DNA from: an uncultured Verrucomicrobiales bacterium
GTDB taxonomy: Bacteria > Verrucomicrobiota > Verrucomicrobiia > Verrucomicrobiales > DEV007
Direction: 5' to 3'
Assembly: GCA_943789025.1 (NCBI GenBank)
Contig: CALSSN010000004.1
Span: 124,001 to 188,000, forward strand
Length of the DNA: 64,000 bases
Part shown: positions 16,250 through 26,433 of the stretch, one piece after another
Numbering within the stretch: the first letter of the stretch is position 1
Layout: each line of letters opens with the position of its first letter
Made by a program: the position numbers and the translations under genes
The notes under the pieces: generated by a model
What the model saw: only the letters and a program-made list of their open reading frames with translations
What the model was told of the DNA's origin: nothing
Databases searched by the model: none

Positions 16250-18228
16250 CGCGCTGGATAATTTTTGCCCTCTGTCTCCTCGTCCTGGTATCAGCACTCG
16301 GATGGACAACACAGCGAATGCTCGAAATGGAATCTGCAGGGCGTCGTGCCGCGGTGGATGCCGAGTTTCAGGAACGGGTTCGCCTGGCACTCTGGCGGCT
16401 TGATGCGGCTACCAACCCGATCCTGATTCGGGAAAACGCCCGCCCCCCCCACCACTACCAGGCATTCCACTCGGGAGGTGACACCTTCAGCAGCACCTTC
16501 AGTCCGCTCGCGCCCGGGACGGTGCTTACGCCTTCCCCACTTCTCACGGGACGCCCGCCACACGTTCGGCTGCATTTCGAGCAGGCACGGTCCGGAGTCC
16601 CGCTGACGAGCCCGCAGGTTCCCACCGGCGAGCTGCGGGCATTGGCGCTCGAAAACTATCTCCAGCCAGCCCAACTGGATGAGGCATCCCGCGAACTTCA
16701 ATCGCTTAACCCGCAAGCTTCGGATCTCGGTCTCACCGCCAGCATAATCTGCCTGCCGCCGCCCCGGCTTGCGGGAGAAGGAAAGAAAGACAGGGGCGAG
16801 GCGCCATCGGCCGAGCAGGCCCAGTCGATTTCACTTCCCAAGCAGACTTACCTCCCGCCACCCCAATCACAGCAACCAGCAAGCAGGAAGGCACAGGCCG
16901 AAAAAAGCCTCAAGGAAGCGCAGGTTCGAAGTTCGCTCAATGACCTCAACGTCGACCAGGCGGCGAATCTCTTCCTTAAAAAGAAGCAATCTGCGCTCGC
17001 AGGCATCGCCGCCGCCGCGGCACCAGCCAGCTCTCCGGTTGGGGTCGCTGCCGATGGTTTGATGGACAGGGTTGATGAACTTGCAGAAGAAGAAAAGGCA
17101 GCGCTCAGGATCGAGGCCTCATTTCCTGAAGTCACCGCCTTTAGTCCGGTGTGGAACGGCGGCGAACTTTTCCTCCTCAGGCAGGTTATCGGTGCCGGGG
17201 TGACACGAACTCAGGGGCTGTGGCTGGCGTGGCCGTCTCTTCAAAAAGATCTCGAAAATGGCGTCCGTGACCTCTTGCCGGATGCCAGGCTCCACCCCGG
17301 CAAGTCGGGTTCCGATCCTGACGACCCGCTTCACCTGATGGCATTGCCTGTCAGGCTCGCGCCGGGCTCAGCAGGGCCTGGACCGGAGCAACTCGGCCTC
17401 CTCGGCTCTCCGCTCCGCCGCTCCCTCGGCCTCGCCTGGGTCTCGATTCTTGCCGCGGCTGGCGCGGTCGGGGCGCTCCTCTTCGGTGCCATCCGGCTGG
17501 GTGAGCGGCGCGGCGCGTTCGTCTCGGCCGTCACCCATGAACTGCGAACGCCATTGACCACTTTCCAGCTTTACACCGATCTCCTTTCCGATGGCGGGGC
17601 GGACATGGCTCCCGAGAAGAGGCAGAAATACGTCGAGACACTTCGTGGCGAGGCTGGGCGGCTCTCGCACCTGGTAGAAAATGTTCTCGCCTATGCGCAG
17701 CTCGAGCGAGCACCGGCTAGACGACAATCCGAGAAAATCTCTTTGGGAAATATTCTCGAGAGAGCACGTGATCGGCTCGAGCATCGCGCGAACGAGGCGG
17801 GGATGGCTGTGGTTTTTGACATGCTCTCGCCTGTCGCACGGCGGGAAGTCGATATCGACGTTTCCGCAGTCGAACAGATCCTTTTTAACCTCGTCGACAA
17901 TGCCTGCAAATACGCTCGGAACCCGCCCAGCGGAGAAACCGAAAACAACCTCGCGGAAATTCAGCTTTCCGCAGTGACGGACGAGCGGGGGAGACCAGCT
18001 CTCCGAGTGGCTGACAATGGTCCAGGGATTCGTCCCGCGGAGGCAAAACGTCTGTTCCGCCCTTTCGAGAAATCGGCTGATCAGGCGGCGCATTCTGCTC
18101 CCGGAGTTGGGCTTGGCCTCGCTCTCTGTCGCCGTCTGGCACGCTCTCTTGGAGGCGACCTCATGCTTGAGCCTTCCACCAGCGAAAGTGGTGGTGGAGC
18201 ATCCTTTCTCCTTGCCCTCCCAGGCTGA
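16246..18228 (+). CDS. Sensor histidine kinase, large extracytoplasmic domain
   Basis: This 660-residue kinase has a transmembrane segment at residues 5-22, a long extracytoplasmic region (about 25-385) and a second membrane segment near 395-415. The dimerisation/phosphoacceptor part reads SAVTHELRTPLTTFQLY with His431. The ATPase part has NLVDNACKYA (N box), RVADNGPGIRP (G1) and GVGLGLALCRRLA (G2). The sensor region is proline- and alanine-rich in its middle and not similar to a known sensor fold that I can name. Partner is the overlapping response regulator. The upstream VWA protein may provide or modulate the signal. Confidence 0.9.
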   Translation: MTRWIIFALCLLVLVSALGWTTQRMLEMESAGRRAAVDAEFQERVRLALWRLDAATNPILIRENARPPHHYQAFHSGGDTFSSTFSPLAPGTVLTPSPLLTGRPPHVRLHFEQARSGVPLTSPQVPTGELRALALENYLQPAQLDEASRELQSLNPQASDLGLTASIICLPPPRLAGEGKKDRGEAPSAEQAQSISLPKQTYLPPPQSQQPASRKAQAEKSLKEAQVRSSLNDLNVDQAANLFLKKKQSALAGIAAAAAPASSPVGVAADGLMDRVDELAEEEKAALRIEASFPEVTAFSPVWNGGELFLLRQVIGAGVTRTQGLWLAWPSLQKDLENGVRDLLPDARLHPGKSGSDPDDPLHLMALPVRLAPGSAGPGPEQLGLLGSPLRRSLGLAWVSILAAAGAVGALLFGAIRLGERRGAFVSAVTHELRTPLTTFQLYTDLLSDGGADMAPEKRQKYVETLRGEAGRLSHLVENVLAYAQLERAPARRQSEKISLGNILERARDRLEHRANEAGMAVVFDMLSPVARREVDIDVSAVEQILFNLVDNACKYARNPPSGETENNLAEIQLSAVTDERGRPALRVADNGPGIRPAEAKRLFRPFEKSADQAAHSAPGVGLGLALCRRLARSLGGDLMLEPSTSESGGGASFLLALPG

Positions 18229-18243
18229 GGGCTAAGGGCAGAG

Positions 18244-18269
18244 GACGTCTTCCGAAGGCGTCGACTTTT
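18244..18269 (+). terminator. Rho-independent terminator after the kinase operon
   Basis: A perfect hairpin GACGTCTT-CCG-AAGGCGTC (one T-G pair) is followed by GACTTTTC. It lies 15 bases past the kinase stop and faces the convergent pgi gene, so it probably ends the VWA-regulator-kinase transcript. The T run is short (four), so the strength is moderate. Confidence 0.5.
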
Positions 18270-18305
18270 CGCATTGCAAGCCACTCGGGCCCGCATTCTG
18301 AGCGC

Positions 18306-19883
18306 TTATTCCAGCTGACCAAAGCGATCTTCCGCGGGTGTCCCCCCTTGCATTACGCGGACCTCTGCTTCGTTCGCTTCGAGGTGATTGAGGCAGTGGT
18401 AGACATCTTCGGGATCCGCATCGAGCGCGCTCGCGATCTCCTCGGTCGTCTGCAGTCGCCCGCTCCCGGAGGTCAGCAGCGCACTTCGCACCTTGCCGAG
18501 TAGTTCGAGAAATGTGGTCGCCGCCTTCTTGCCCGCCTCGACTCCCGGTTGGTGGTAGGCATTGATATGAACGAGGCTCGCATAAAAAGAAACCGCACGC
18601 TCGAATGTGGCGATAAGAGCTCCGAGGTAAAAAGCATCGATCCGAGGAATCGAGAGAGTCATCGATTGCCGCCCACTCCCGCTCAGGGCACTCCGCGTTC
18701 CGCGCAGAAACCCCTGCAGGTAATCGCCAGAAGTGAAGCCCGGCTCGACCTCGTTGGAGTCTCCACTTCTGCTCAGGCGCACCTCGATGAAGGTGGCAAA
18801 GAAATTATCGATTCCGTCCCGTAGCTGCTGCACGTAGGCATGCTGGTCGGTTGACCCTTTGTTTCCATAGACAGCGAGTCCCTGGTGCACGGTGTTTCCG
18901 TCGAGGTCTCGTTCTTTCCCCAGCGACTCCATGACGAGTTGTTGGAGATATTTGCTGAGAAGAACAAGGCGATCTTTGTAAGGAAGCACCACCATGTCTT
19001 TTGCGCCCTTCCCGCCCCCGGCATGGTGCCACATGAGCGCGAGGATCATGGCAAGATTTTGCTCGGTCGGAAGCTCTCGCGTCAGCTTGTCGAGCGCTGC
19101 CGCCCCAGCCAGGAAACGGTCGATGTCCACTCCTTGCAAAGCAGCAGGAATCAACCCGACCGAACTCATTACCGAAGTCCTCCCGCCGATCCAGTCGGCC
19201 ATCGGAAAGCGCTCCAGCCACCCGTTTTCAGAAGCGTAGTGGTCGAGGTGTGAGCCTTCCCCTGTCACGGCCACTGCCTGCTTTGAAAAGTCGAGACCTG
19301 CCTGAGCGAAGGCCACCTCCGCTTCGAGCATCCCATTTCGCGTCTCCTTGGTTCCGCCAGATTTAGAAACGACGAGCACAAGGGTTTCACTTAGCGCCTC
19401 CCCGATCCCCGCCAGGACCCGATCGAAACCGTCAGGGTCGGTGTTGTCAAAAAAGTGCAGGGTCATCGGGCTCTCCGGTCCACCGAGGCAGTCCGCGACC
19501 AGCTGCGGGCCGAGAGCTGACCCGCCAATCCCGATGACAAGAAGGTGCCGGAAGGGCGAGCCATCCGGTGCTGCCAGTTCTCCCCGGTGCACCCGATCGG
19601 CCAGACCCTTGGCATCCGCGATTCCCGAGACAATCTCTTCACGCAGCTCCGAGGTCGGAGCGATCGATGCGTCGCGTAACCAGTAATGCCCGACCATCCT
19701 TCCTTCGTCCGGGTTTGCCACCCCGCCAGCCTCGAGCGCCCGCATTTCCGTGAATGCGGATTCCGTGGCCTCGGCATGCCCCTCGAAAAACCCGTCGGGG
19801 ACTTGCATTCTGCTGAAATCGATCGAGATCCCGAGATCAGGGTATCGGACAAAATATTTCTGGAAGATATTCCATGTGCTCAT
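18306..19883 (-). CDS. pgi: Glucose-6-phosphate isomerase
   Basis: This 525-residue protein is glucose-6-phosphate isomerase: fructose 6-phosphate to glucose 6-phosphate, in glycolysis and gluconeogenesis. It has the sugar-phosphate site [52 protein letters not shown] and the C-terminal lysine segment [12 protein letters not shown]. Length is slightly below the 550-residue E. coli type. It runs opposite to the kinase operon and is monocistronic as far as visible; the next gene (glycolate oxidase-like) diverges 175 bases away. Confidence 0.95.
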   Translation of the reverse strand: MSTWNIFQKYFVRYPDLGISIDFSRMQVPDGFFEGHAEATESAFTEMRALEAGGVANPDEGRMVGHYWLRDASIAPTSELREEIVSGIADAKGLADRVHRGELAAPDGSPFRHLLVIGIGGSALGPQLVADCLGGPESPMTLHFFDNTDPDGFDRVLAGIGEALSETLVLVVSKSGGTKETRNGMLEAEVAFAQAGLDFSKQAVAVTGEGSHLDHYASENGWLERFPMADWIGGRTSVMSSVGLIPAALQGVDIDRFLAGAAALDKLTRELPTEQNLAMILALMWHHAGGGKGAKDMVVLPYKDRLVLLSKYLQQLVMESLGKERDLDGNTVHQGLAVYGNKGSTDQHAYVQQLRDGIDNFFATFIEVRLSRSGDSNEVEPGFTSGDYLQGFLRGTRSALSGSGRQSMTLSIPRIDAFYLGALIATFERAVSFYASLVHINAYHQPGVEAGKKAATTFLELLGKVRSALLTSGSGRLQTTEEIASALDADPEDVYHCLNHLEANEAEVRVMQGGTPAEDRFGQLE

Positions 19884-20057
19884 CCTTCATCCTCTCGGAG
19901 CTGACGCTTTTGAGCAATCAAAATTCTCAGAGGCCGGCGATTCTCTCTCTGGTGCGAAAAAGCAGAGAGAACCTCAGCGACGCAAGATTGGGGGAGGAAA
20001 AAATCAACTATCTTCAGGCTACTCCCCGCCCCATCTTCCAGAGTTTCCCCGTCGCCC

Positions 20058-21449
20058 ATGGCCGCCGCTTCAGACCCACCATTTTACGACCTGCTCAACC
20101 GGGTGCTTCCTGCCCGGCAACTTTCGGTTGCCGAGGAGATGCTCGACGAACATGGATCTGACAAGTGGCTCGCCTCGAAGCGCCCGGATATTGTCGCTTT
20201 TGCGGAGTCGACCGAAGATGTCGCGAAGGTTCTCACTCTCGCTCATGAAGAGCGGATTCCTGTCACCACCCGCGGGGCGGGCTTCGGCTACGTCGGCGGG
20301 TGCGTGCCGGTCAGAGGTGGCATCTCGCTGTCGGTTCGGCGCATGAACCGGATTGTCGAAATCGATAAAGAGGACTGGGTTGCTGTAGTCGAGCCGGGCG
20401 TCATCACCGGGGATCTGCAGGACGCAGCGAAGGCAAAAGGGTGTTTTTATCCGCCTGACCCTGCCAGCCTGAGAGAGTGCAGCATCGGTGGAAATATCGC
20501 CACCAATGCCGGCGGTCCTCGCTGCCTGAAATACGGTGTCACCCGGCCGTGGGTGCTCGGCCTCGAAGTTGTCCTCGCCGACGGCCGGATCCTGTGCACC
20601 GGCGGGCGGCTCCACAAGAACAAGCAGGGCTTTGACCTTCTTGGAAACTTCGTCGGCTCGGAAGGTCTCCTCGGAGTGGTCACCGAAGCGACGCTCCGTC
20701 TCATCCCTCATCCGCCGGCACGGGCGATGCTTTCGGCGGGCTTTGCCGCATTTACCGAGGTGGCCGACGCGGTTCAGGCGGTCCTCGAGAGCGGACTTCT
20801 TCCCGCCGCCATCGAGATCGCCGATCCTTTTACGCTGAAAGCGGCTCGCGACTTTGCCGGCAAAGGAATCCCTGACGGGGGCGGCCACCTGCTCATCGAA
20901 CTTGACGGATCAAGTGAAGCGGTGGCTGCTGAGATCGTCGCACTGGAAAAGCTGATCCGCTCGCTCGGTGCCCTGTCGGTGGAAACCGCCACCACCGAAG
21001 ACGGCTGCGAGAAGATTTGGGACATCCGCCGTGCCTTTTCCTATGCGCTCAAAGCCACCGGCCTCACCAAGCTCAATCAGGACCTGGTTGTTCCGCGTTC
21101 CCGGCTTGTCGACCTCGTCGAGTTCGCCGCCGACCTCCAAGCACGTTCCGGCATCGCCATGGCCTGCTTCGGGCATGCCGGCGACGGCAACATTCATGTT
21201 AATCTGATGGTCGATAAGATCGATGCGCCGGAACAGCGTGCCCACGCGGATAAGGTCCAGGATGAACTGTTCCGTCAGGTGCTTTCGTGGGGGGGAGTCG
21301 TCACGGGGGAACATGGGGTCGGCCTCGCCCGCATGCCGTGGTTTGAAGATGCGGTCGGGCCGGTAAGTGCCGATCTTCATCGAAGCCTCAAGGCGGCCCT
21401 CGATCCCCGCGGCATTCTCAACCCAGGAAAATTTCTCACGCGCTGGTAA
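20058..21449 (+). CDS. glcD: FAD-linked oxidase, glycolate/D-lactate oxidase GlcD-like
   Basis: This 463-residue protein is a PCMH-type FAD enzyme. The FAD-binding half has PVTTRGAGFGYVGGCV, VVEPGVITGDLQ, FYPPDPASLREC, IGGNIATNAGG and LYGVTR-like context (KYGVTRPWVLGLEVVLADGR). The C-terminal half carries CFGHAGDGNIHVNLMVD and TGEHGVGLARM. These match the glycolate oxidase subunit D and D-lactate dehydrogenase group that oxidises 2-hydroxy acids. No GlcE or GlcF subunit is beside it, so it is either a single-subunit D-lactate type or has partners elsewhere. hemL begins 46 bases downstream. Confidence 0.9.
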   Translation: MAAASDPPFYDLLNRVLPARQLSVAEEMLDEHGSDKWLASKRPDIVAFAESTEDVAKVLTLAHEERIPVTTRGAGFGYVGGCVPVRGGISLSVRRMNRIVEIDKEDWVAVVEPGVITGDLQDAAKAKGCFYPPDPASLRECSIGGNIATNAGGPRCLKYGVTRPWVLGLEVVLADGRILCTGGRLHKNKQGFDLLGNFVGSEGLLGVVTEATLRLIPHPPARAMLSAGFAAFTEVADAVQAVLESGLLPAAIEIADPFTLKAARDFAGKGIPDGGGHLLIELDGSSEAVAAEIVALEKLIRSLGALSVETATTEDGCEKIWDIRRAFSYALKATGLTKLNQDLVVPRSRLVDLVEFAADLQARSGIAMACFGHAGDGNIHVNLMVDKIDAPEQRAHADKVQDELFRQVLSWGGVVTGEHGVGLARMPWFEDAVGPVSADLHRSLKAALDPRGILNPGKFLTRW

Positions 21450-21494
21450 GCTCCCGCTGGACTCAGCAAACCATCCAATCCATCTCGTTCTCTC

Positions 21495-22769
21495 ATGTCT
21501 CTTTCTCAGAAGCTTTTTTCCCGTGCCAAACAATCGATCCCCGGCGGAGTCAACTCTCCGGTCCGAGCGTTCCGAAATGTTGACGGCGACCCGTTTTTCA
21601 TCCGCCGCGCCAAAGGATGCCGCATCTGGAATGTCGATGGTAAGGAGATGATCGACTTCGTCGGCACCTGGGGACCGGCAATTCTCGGCCACGCTCCCAA
21701 CTGCATCATCGAAGCCATCCACACCACCGCCAAAGACGGTCTTAGCTTCGGCATCCCTCATCCGCTCGAGATCGAGATGGCCGAGCTGATCTGCCGGTGG
21801 GTGCCCTCGGTCGAGAAAGTCCGCATGGTCAACAGCGGGACAGAAGCCACCATGTCCGCGATCCGGCTCGCCCGCGGGCATACCGGCCGCGGGCGTATCA
21901 TCAAGTTCGAGGGCTGCTACCACGGCCATGTTGACTCACTTCTTGTCGCGGCTGGCAGCGGGGCCCTCACCCATGGGGAGCCTGACTCGGCCGGTGTGCC
22001 TGCGGAACTTGCGGCTCTCACCATGGCGCTTCCTTTCAATGACCCCGAAGCCGTCGAGCAGGCATTTTCCGAGTGTGGAGAAGACATCGCCGCCATCATT
22101 GTCGAGCCGGTTCCAGCCAATGCCGGTCTGATCCTCCCTGATGAGGGGTTTCTTTCGTTGCTCCGCGAAATCACGGTTCGCCACGGTGCCCTCCTCATTT
22201 TTGACGAAGTGATGACCGGCTTCCGCGTTGCCAAGGGTGGCGTCCAGGAACTTTTCGGTGTCACCCCGGACCTCACTGCGATGGGAAAAGTCATCGGTGG
22301 CGGCCTTCCGGTTGGTGCCTTCGGAGGCAAGGCAGAAATCATGGATAGCCTTGCTCCCGACGGCCCGGTCTACCAGGCAGGAACCTTAAGTGGGAATCCC
22401 CTCGCGCTGGCCGCAGGTATCACCCAGCTCCGGGAACTCGAAAAAAACGACGCCTGGTCGCTTCTCGAGAACCGGGGCGCCGCCTTCGAACAAGGTATCC
22501 GCAGTGCCCTGGCCGAAGCCGGTCTCGACTTCACCTTCCATCGTGTCGGATCGATGTTCTGCCTGTTTTTCAAATCTGGCGCTGTCCGTAACCTCGACGA
22601 TGTCACTGGGGCCGACATGGAGCATTTCAAACGCTTCTTCTGGGCTTGCCTCGAAGATGGCGTTTACTTTGCCCCCTCCCCATACGAAACCGGATTCCTC
22701 TCCACTGCCCACGCCGAGGAAGACCTCGTCGAGGCAGCGCACGTCGCAGGGCGTGCACTCCGTGCCTAG
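21495..22769 (+). CDS. hemL: Glutamate-1-semialdehyde 2,1-aminomutase
   Basis: This 424-residue PLP enzyme makes 5-aminolevulinate from glutamate-1-semialdehyde in the C5 route to tetrapyrroles. It opens [20 protein letters not shown], has [38 protein letters not shown], and the PLP-binding lysine Lys265 in [17 protein letters not shown] (the same number as in E. coli). The sequence also has [11 protein letters not shown] and [12 protein letters not shown]. No hemA lies nearby. Length is normal. Start ATG 21495 directly opens the conserved N-terminus. Confidence 0.96.
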   Translation: MSLSQKLFSRAKQSIPGGVNSPVRAFRNVDGDPFFIRRAKGCRIWNVDGKEMIDFVGTWGPAILGHAPNCIIEAIHTTAKDGLSFGIPHPLEIEMAELICRWVPSVEKVRMVNSGTEATMSAIRLARGHTGRGRIIKFEGCYHGHVDSLLVAAGSGALTHGEPDSAGVPAELAALTMALPFNDPEAVEQAFSECGEDIAAIIVEPVPANAGLILPDEGFLSLLREITVRHGALLIFDEVMTGFRVAKGGVQELFGVTPDLTAMGKVIGGGLPVGAFGGKAEIMDSLAPDGPVYQAGTLSGNPLALAAGITQLRELEKNDAWSLLENRGAAFEQGIRSALAEAGLDFTFHRVGSMFCLFFKSGAVRNLDDVTGADMEHFKRFFWACLEDGVYFAPSPYETGFLSTAHAEEDLVEAAHVAGRALRA

Positions 22770-22883
22770 CCACGCAGATCTCTCGCACGCGCTCGAAGAG
22801 ACCGACCGACCGACAGCCCATTACCATCACTCTTGCTCGACTTCGAGAAAACCTCTTCACCCAAAAAACCAGATCTTTTGAAG

Positions 22884-24775
22884 ATGTTGCACACGAACAG
22901 GAAAGCAGCCCTCTGGAGCCTCGTCGTCGTGATGGGTGCTTTGCTGTGTTTTCTCGTCTTTGCCGAGAAACCCTGGGATCACTCAGAGAAGATCGCGGAA
23001 CGCATCGCGGCAGGAAAATCTCCCAGTTTGAAGCAGGAAATTCTGGTGGGGCTCTATCAGGCAGCTAGCGTCAACCTGGCGCTCTGCACCCTCCTCCTGG
23101 CGAGTCTTAAGCTGTGGACCCGTCCCATGGAGGAGAAGAGTGGCTCGGCCAGTCGTTCGCTCCGTAGCGGAGGGGGGGATCTTGATCCAGGAGTGACGAA
23201 AGCCTTCCTGCTGCTCGTCGCTCTAGCGGTATTTCTCGGGGGTGCACTGCGGTGGAACCTCGCCAGTAAGAGTCTCTGGTGGGACGAACTCTGGAATGCA
23301 AAGCAGACGTATCACGGGTCATTCAAGACCGGAGAGGATGGCACGAAGAATTTTCAATCCCACTCCTTCCAGCGTGCCCTCTGGTATTACAAGAAACCTA
23401 CCAATCACGTTCCCTTCGCGGTCTCGGCGCGTCTCAGCCTCAAAGGTTGGCAGTTCGTGACCGGCCGGAGCCCTGCCGAGTTCAACGAATTCGTCCTCCG
23501 CCTCCCTTCTTTTCTCGCCTCTCTGGGTGCCATTGCCGGCATCGCGATTCTCCTTCGGATCTGGGGGATGGGCCGTGCGGGAATCCTGGCCGCCTTCCTT
23601 TTCGCGATCCATCCGTGGCATATCCGCTATGGGATCGATGGCAGAAGCTACAGTCTGGCCATTTTCTTTACGGTTCTCGCCTGCGCAGCGCTCACCTTTG
23701 CTCTGCAGCGTAGAGCCTGGCGATACTGGTTGGCATTGGATTCTGCCAGTTTCTACTCGTCTGGAGCAATCCTCTGCTTGCCTTTCTCGCCGCCGCCTTC
23801 GCCATGGTAGCCTTGCTTTATGCCTATATGAATTTTCGCGAGGAAAAGTGGACGGGCATCGGCAGGATTCTTGTCGCCAATGTTCTTGCCGGGATGCTTT
23901 TCCTGCAGGTGATGGCACCGAACCTCCTGCAGACAAAACAATGGGACATGTCTCCGGGAGCTTTCGAGTCGCTGAAGAGAGAAAACTTTATCGATTACCT
24001 CTCCCAACAGAGCTTCGGGTATCCCTACCAGTTTGGTGTGAGTGAAGAATCGAAGGGCCTGCCAACCCTGACAACTCGAACCGCAGGCAGAAAGTCATTG
24101 CAGAGAGCACTCGCTCTCGCGGTAGGACTGTTTTTTTTCGCGGGCATGGCAACACTCTATCGAAAAAATAAAGCAGCTTTTATGATCACTGCAGCGGTGG
24201 TTGCGGCCTCGTTGTTCTACCTTCTTTTTGTCTCTCAAAACGACGGCTTCTATTTTTATCCACGCTTTCTGAGCTACGGACTCGTCCCGTACCTGATCTG
24301 TCTTTCTGCGGGCCTCTGCGCGCTGGGTGAACGCATCCACAAAAAATGGGGATCCCAGGTTGTCACCGTGGCAGCGGTTTTCGCCGCGAGCGTTTTTGCC
24401 TCCCCCCAGATCCGCATGTTCTGGAATCACCCGTACGAACCTTACAAGGACATTACCCAGTACATCCGGGAGCTGGCACCCCAGGCGATCTCAGTGGTCT
24501 ATGGCCACGGAGGTGAACATGTCGACCTTTACGACCCCAACATTCACTTCGTCACGGAAACCGACCAGATCGTTGAGCTTTGCGCCGAAGCTCGAGCCAG
24601 TAAGCTTCCTCTCATTCTCTACTACGGGCATGATGGATTCAATCGCAGCCAGCTTCCCGAGGCATTCCCTCTGATCGATAACGAGGAATATTTCCAACCG
24701 ATGAAAACGTTTTCGGGCATCGAACCAGACTTTTTCTACCGCTTGTTTCGTTACACCGACAAACCAATTTCTTGA
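22884..24775 (+). pseudogene. Multi-spanning membrane glycosyltransferase (GT-C/PMT-like), broken by one-base frameshift
   Basis: The frame from 22884 encodes about 280 residues with hydrophobic helices and the motif LWWDELWNAKQ, like the first loop of dolichol/undecaprenyl-phosphate-sugar mannosyl- or arabinosyltransferases; the acid (D/E) there is catalytic in the family. It also has AFLFAIHPWHIRYGIDGRSY. Reading fails near 23730-23735: the original frame goes on as ALDSASFYSS and stops. The next frame continues smoothly as GIGFCQFLLVWSNPLLAFL, then through more membrane helices to 24775. One missing G after TGGTT would give W-L-G-I-G-F and restore about 630 residues. Real pseudogene or sequencing error are both possible. 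The next gene starts 23 bases later. Confidence 0.75.
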
Positions 24776-24798
24776 ACCCGACCCGGCCATAAAGAGCC

Positions 24799-26394
24799 AT
24801 GCGTTCTCTCATCGTCAGGATTCTCAGCATCTATGACAGGGGCAACGCACCCGGCTACAGCCTGGTCGCTTTTTTGATCCTTCGCTGTCTCGGCTTGGTA
24901 TTTCTGGCGGCCTTCTTCTCGCTGTTCTGCCAGGCGCTTCCTCTCCTCGGCGGGGACGGGCTTCTGCCAGCTGACCGTTTCCTGGAGCGGCTCGAATCCC
25001 ACTTCGGCGGCAAATGGCAAGCCTTTCAGGAAGTTCCCACCGCCTTCTACTGGGGGGTCTCAGACCGGGCGCTTTGGCTTTGGGCGCTCGCCGGGGTGAT
25101 CGGATCGGTCCTGCTGCTCCTCGGCGTAAGCAATGCTCTGCTGGTTCTTTTCCTGTGGGGGCTGTATTTCTCCTTTGTCAGCATTGGCCAGACTTTTTAC
25201 GGATATGGTTGGGAGTCGCAGCTGCTGGAAACCAGTTTCCTGGCCATGTTTCTGTGCCCGCTGCGCAGCATCCGCCCGTTTCCTAAAAAACACCGCCCGT
25301 CCCTGGTCATCATCTGGCTGCACCGCTGGCTGGCTTTTCGGATCATGCTCGGCGCCGGGTTGATCAAGATCCGCGGCGCTGACTGTTGGCGGGACTTGAC
25401 TGCACTGCACTACCACTTCGAGACCCAGCCGATTCCCAACCCGCTGAGCTGGTATCTCCACCAGCTTCCAGAATGGATGCTTTCCGGCGGGGTGGTCGGG
25501 AACCACTTGGTCGAGCTGGCCGTCCCAATCCTGATCTTCTGGCCGAGAAAGGCCCGGCTTCTCGCCGCCATCCTTCTCGTCGGTTTCCAAGTCAGTCTCA
25601 TTCTCAGCGGCAACCTATCGTTTCTTAATTACCTCACCATTGTCCCGTGCCTGGCCTGTCTCGACGACCGCTTCCTCGCGCGCTTCGTTCCCCGGCGGTG
25701 GCGCAGGCACATCCCGACCTTGCAGGAGAAAAAGCCTCGGGCACCAGAAAGACCCTCACCATCTGTCGTCGCCTGCTGGATCTGCATCGGCCTCTACACG
25801 GTTGCCGTCTGCTGGCTGAGCGTGGCGCCGGTCAAGAACCTCATGTCACCAAAACAGGCCATGAATACCAGCTTCGATCCGCTGCGGCTGGTCAACACCT
25901 ACGGTGCCTTCGGCAGCGTCGGCAAGGAGCGACACGAGATCATCGTCGAAGGCACCGACGAAAACTTCGTGTTTTCGCTCACCGAATGGCGGGAATACCA
26001 CTGGCTGGGCAAGCCGGGCCGGGTCGATGAGCGGCCGCCGCTTATCGCTCCCTACCAGCCGCGCATCGACTGGCAGGTCTGGTTCGCCGCCATGCAGCGC
26101 CCGGAACAGAACCCGTGGCTGCTGCACTTGATCGACAAGCTGCTGCACAACGACCCGGGCGCCCTCGCGCTGCTCGCAGGCAATCCGTTCCCGGACGAGC
26201 CGCCGAAGTTCATCCGCTGCAGCTTCTACCGCTACCGTTTCAGCAGCCCGGAAGAACGCCGCGAGACCGGCGCCTGGTGGGTGCGCGAACGGCTCGGTGA
26301 CTACCTGCCAGCCTTCCATGTCGAGCACGAGGGTCTGCGGAAATTCCTGCGTGCGCACGGATTTACACGAACTTTACAAACACCCTCGCAATAG
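24799..26394 (+). CDS. Lipase-maturation-factor (LMF1/LMF2)-like membrane protein
   Basis: This 531-residue polytopic membrane protein resembles the lipase maturation factor family. The N-terminal half has many transmembrane helices (RCLGLVFLAAFFSLFCQ, LWLWALAGVIGSVLLLLG). The central region carries ESQLLETSFLAMFLCPL, LIKIRGADCWRDLTALHYH and ETQPIPNPLSWYLHQLP, the family signature. The soluble C-terminal half has TYGAFGSVGKERHEIIVEG and ALLAGNPFP. Human LMF1 helps fold lipases in the ER; bacterial homologues have no assigned function. It is upstream of the alpha-2-macroglobulin by 40 bases. The second half of the gene is markedly more G+C-rich than the first. Confidence 0.8.
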   Translation: MRSLIVRILSIYDRGNAPGYSLVAFLILRCLGLVFLAAFFSLFCQALPLLGGDGLLPADRFLERLESHFGGKWQAFQEVPTAFYWGVSDRALWLWALAGVIGSVLLLLGVSNALLVLFLWGLYFSFVSIGQTFYGYGWESQLLETSFLAMFLCPLRSIRPFPKKHRPSLVIIWLHRWLAFRIMLGAGLIKIRGADCWRDLTALHYHFETQPIPNPLSWYLHQLPEWMLSGGVVGNHLVELAVPILIFWPRKARLLAAILLVGFQVSLILSGNLSFLNYLTIVPCLACLDDRFLARFVPRRWRRHIPTLQEKKPRAPERPSPSVVACWICIGLYTVAVCWLSVAPVKNLMSPKQAMNTSFDPLRLVNTYGAFGSVGKERHEIIVEGTDENFVFSLTEWREYHWLGKPGRVDERPPLIAPYQPRIDWQVWFAAMQRPEQNPWLLHLIDKLLHNDPGALALLAGNPFPDEPPKFIRCSFYRYRFSSPEERRETGAWWVRERLGDYLPAFHVEHEGLRKFLRAHGFTRTLQTPSQ

Positions 26395-26433
26395 CTGCTA
26401 AGCTTTCACAAGACCCACCTCGCTGAGCCCAGA

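Noticed and set aside
20910..21929. Antisense frame of 339 codons opposite glcD and hemL
   Set aside because: It spans two well-supported genes on the other strand and shows no recognisable protein pattern.
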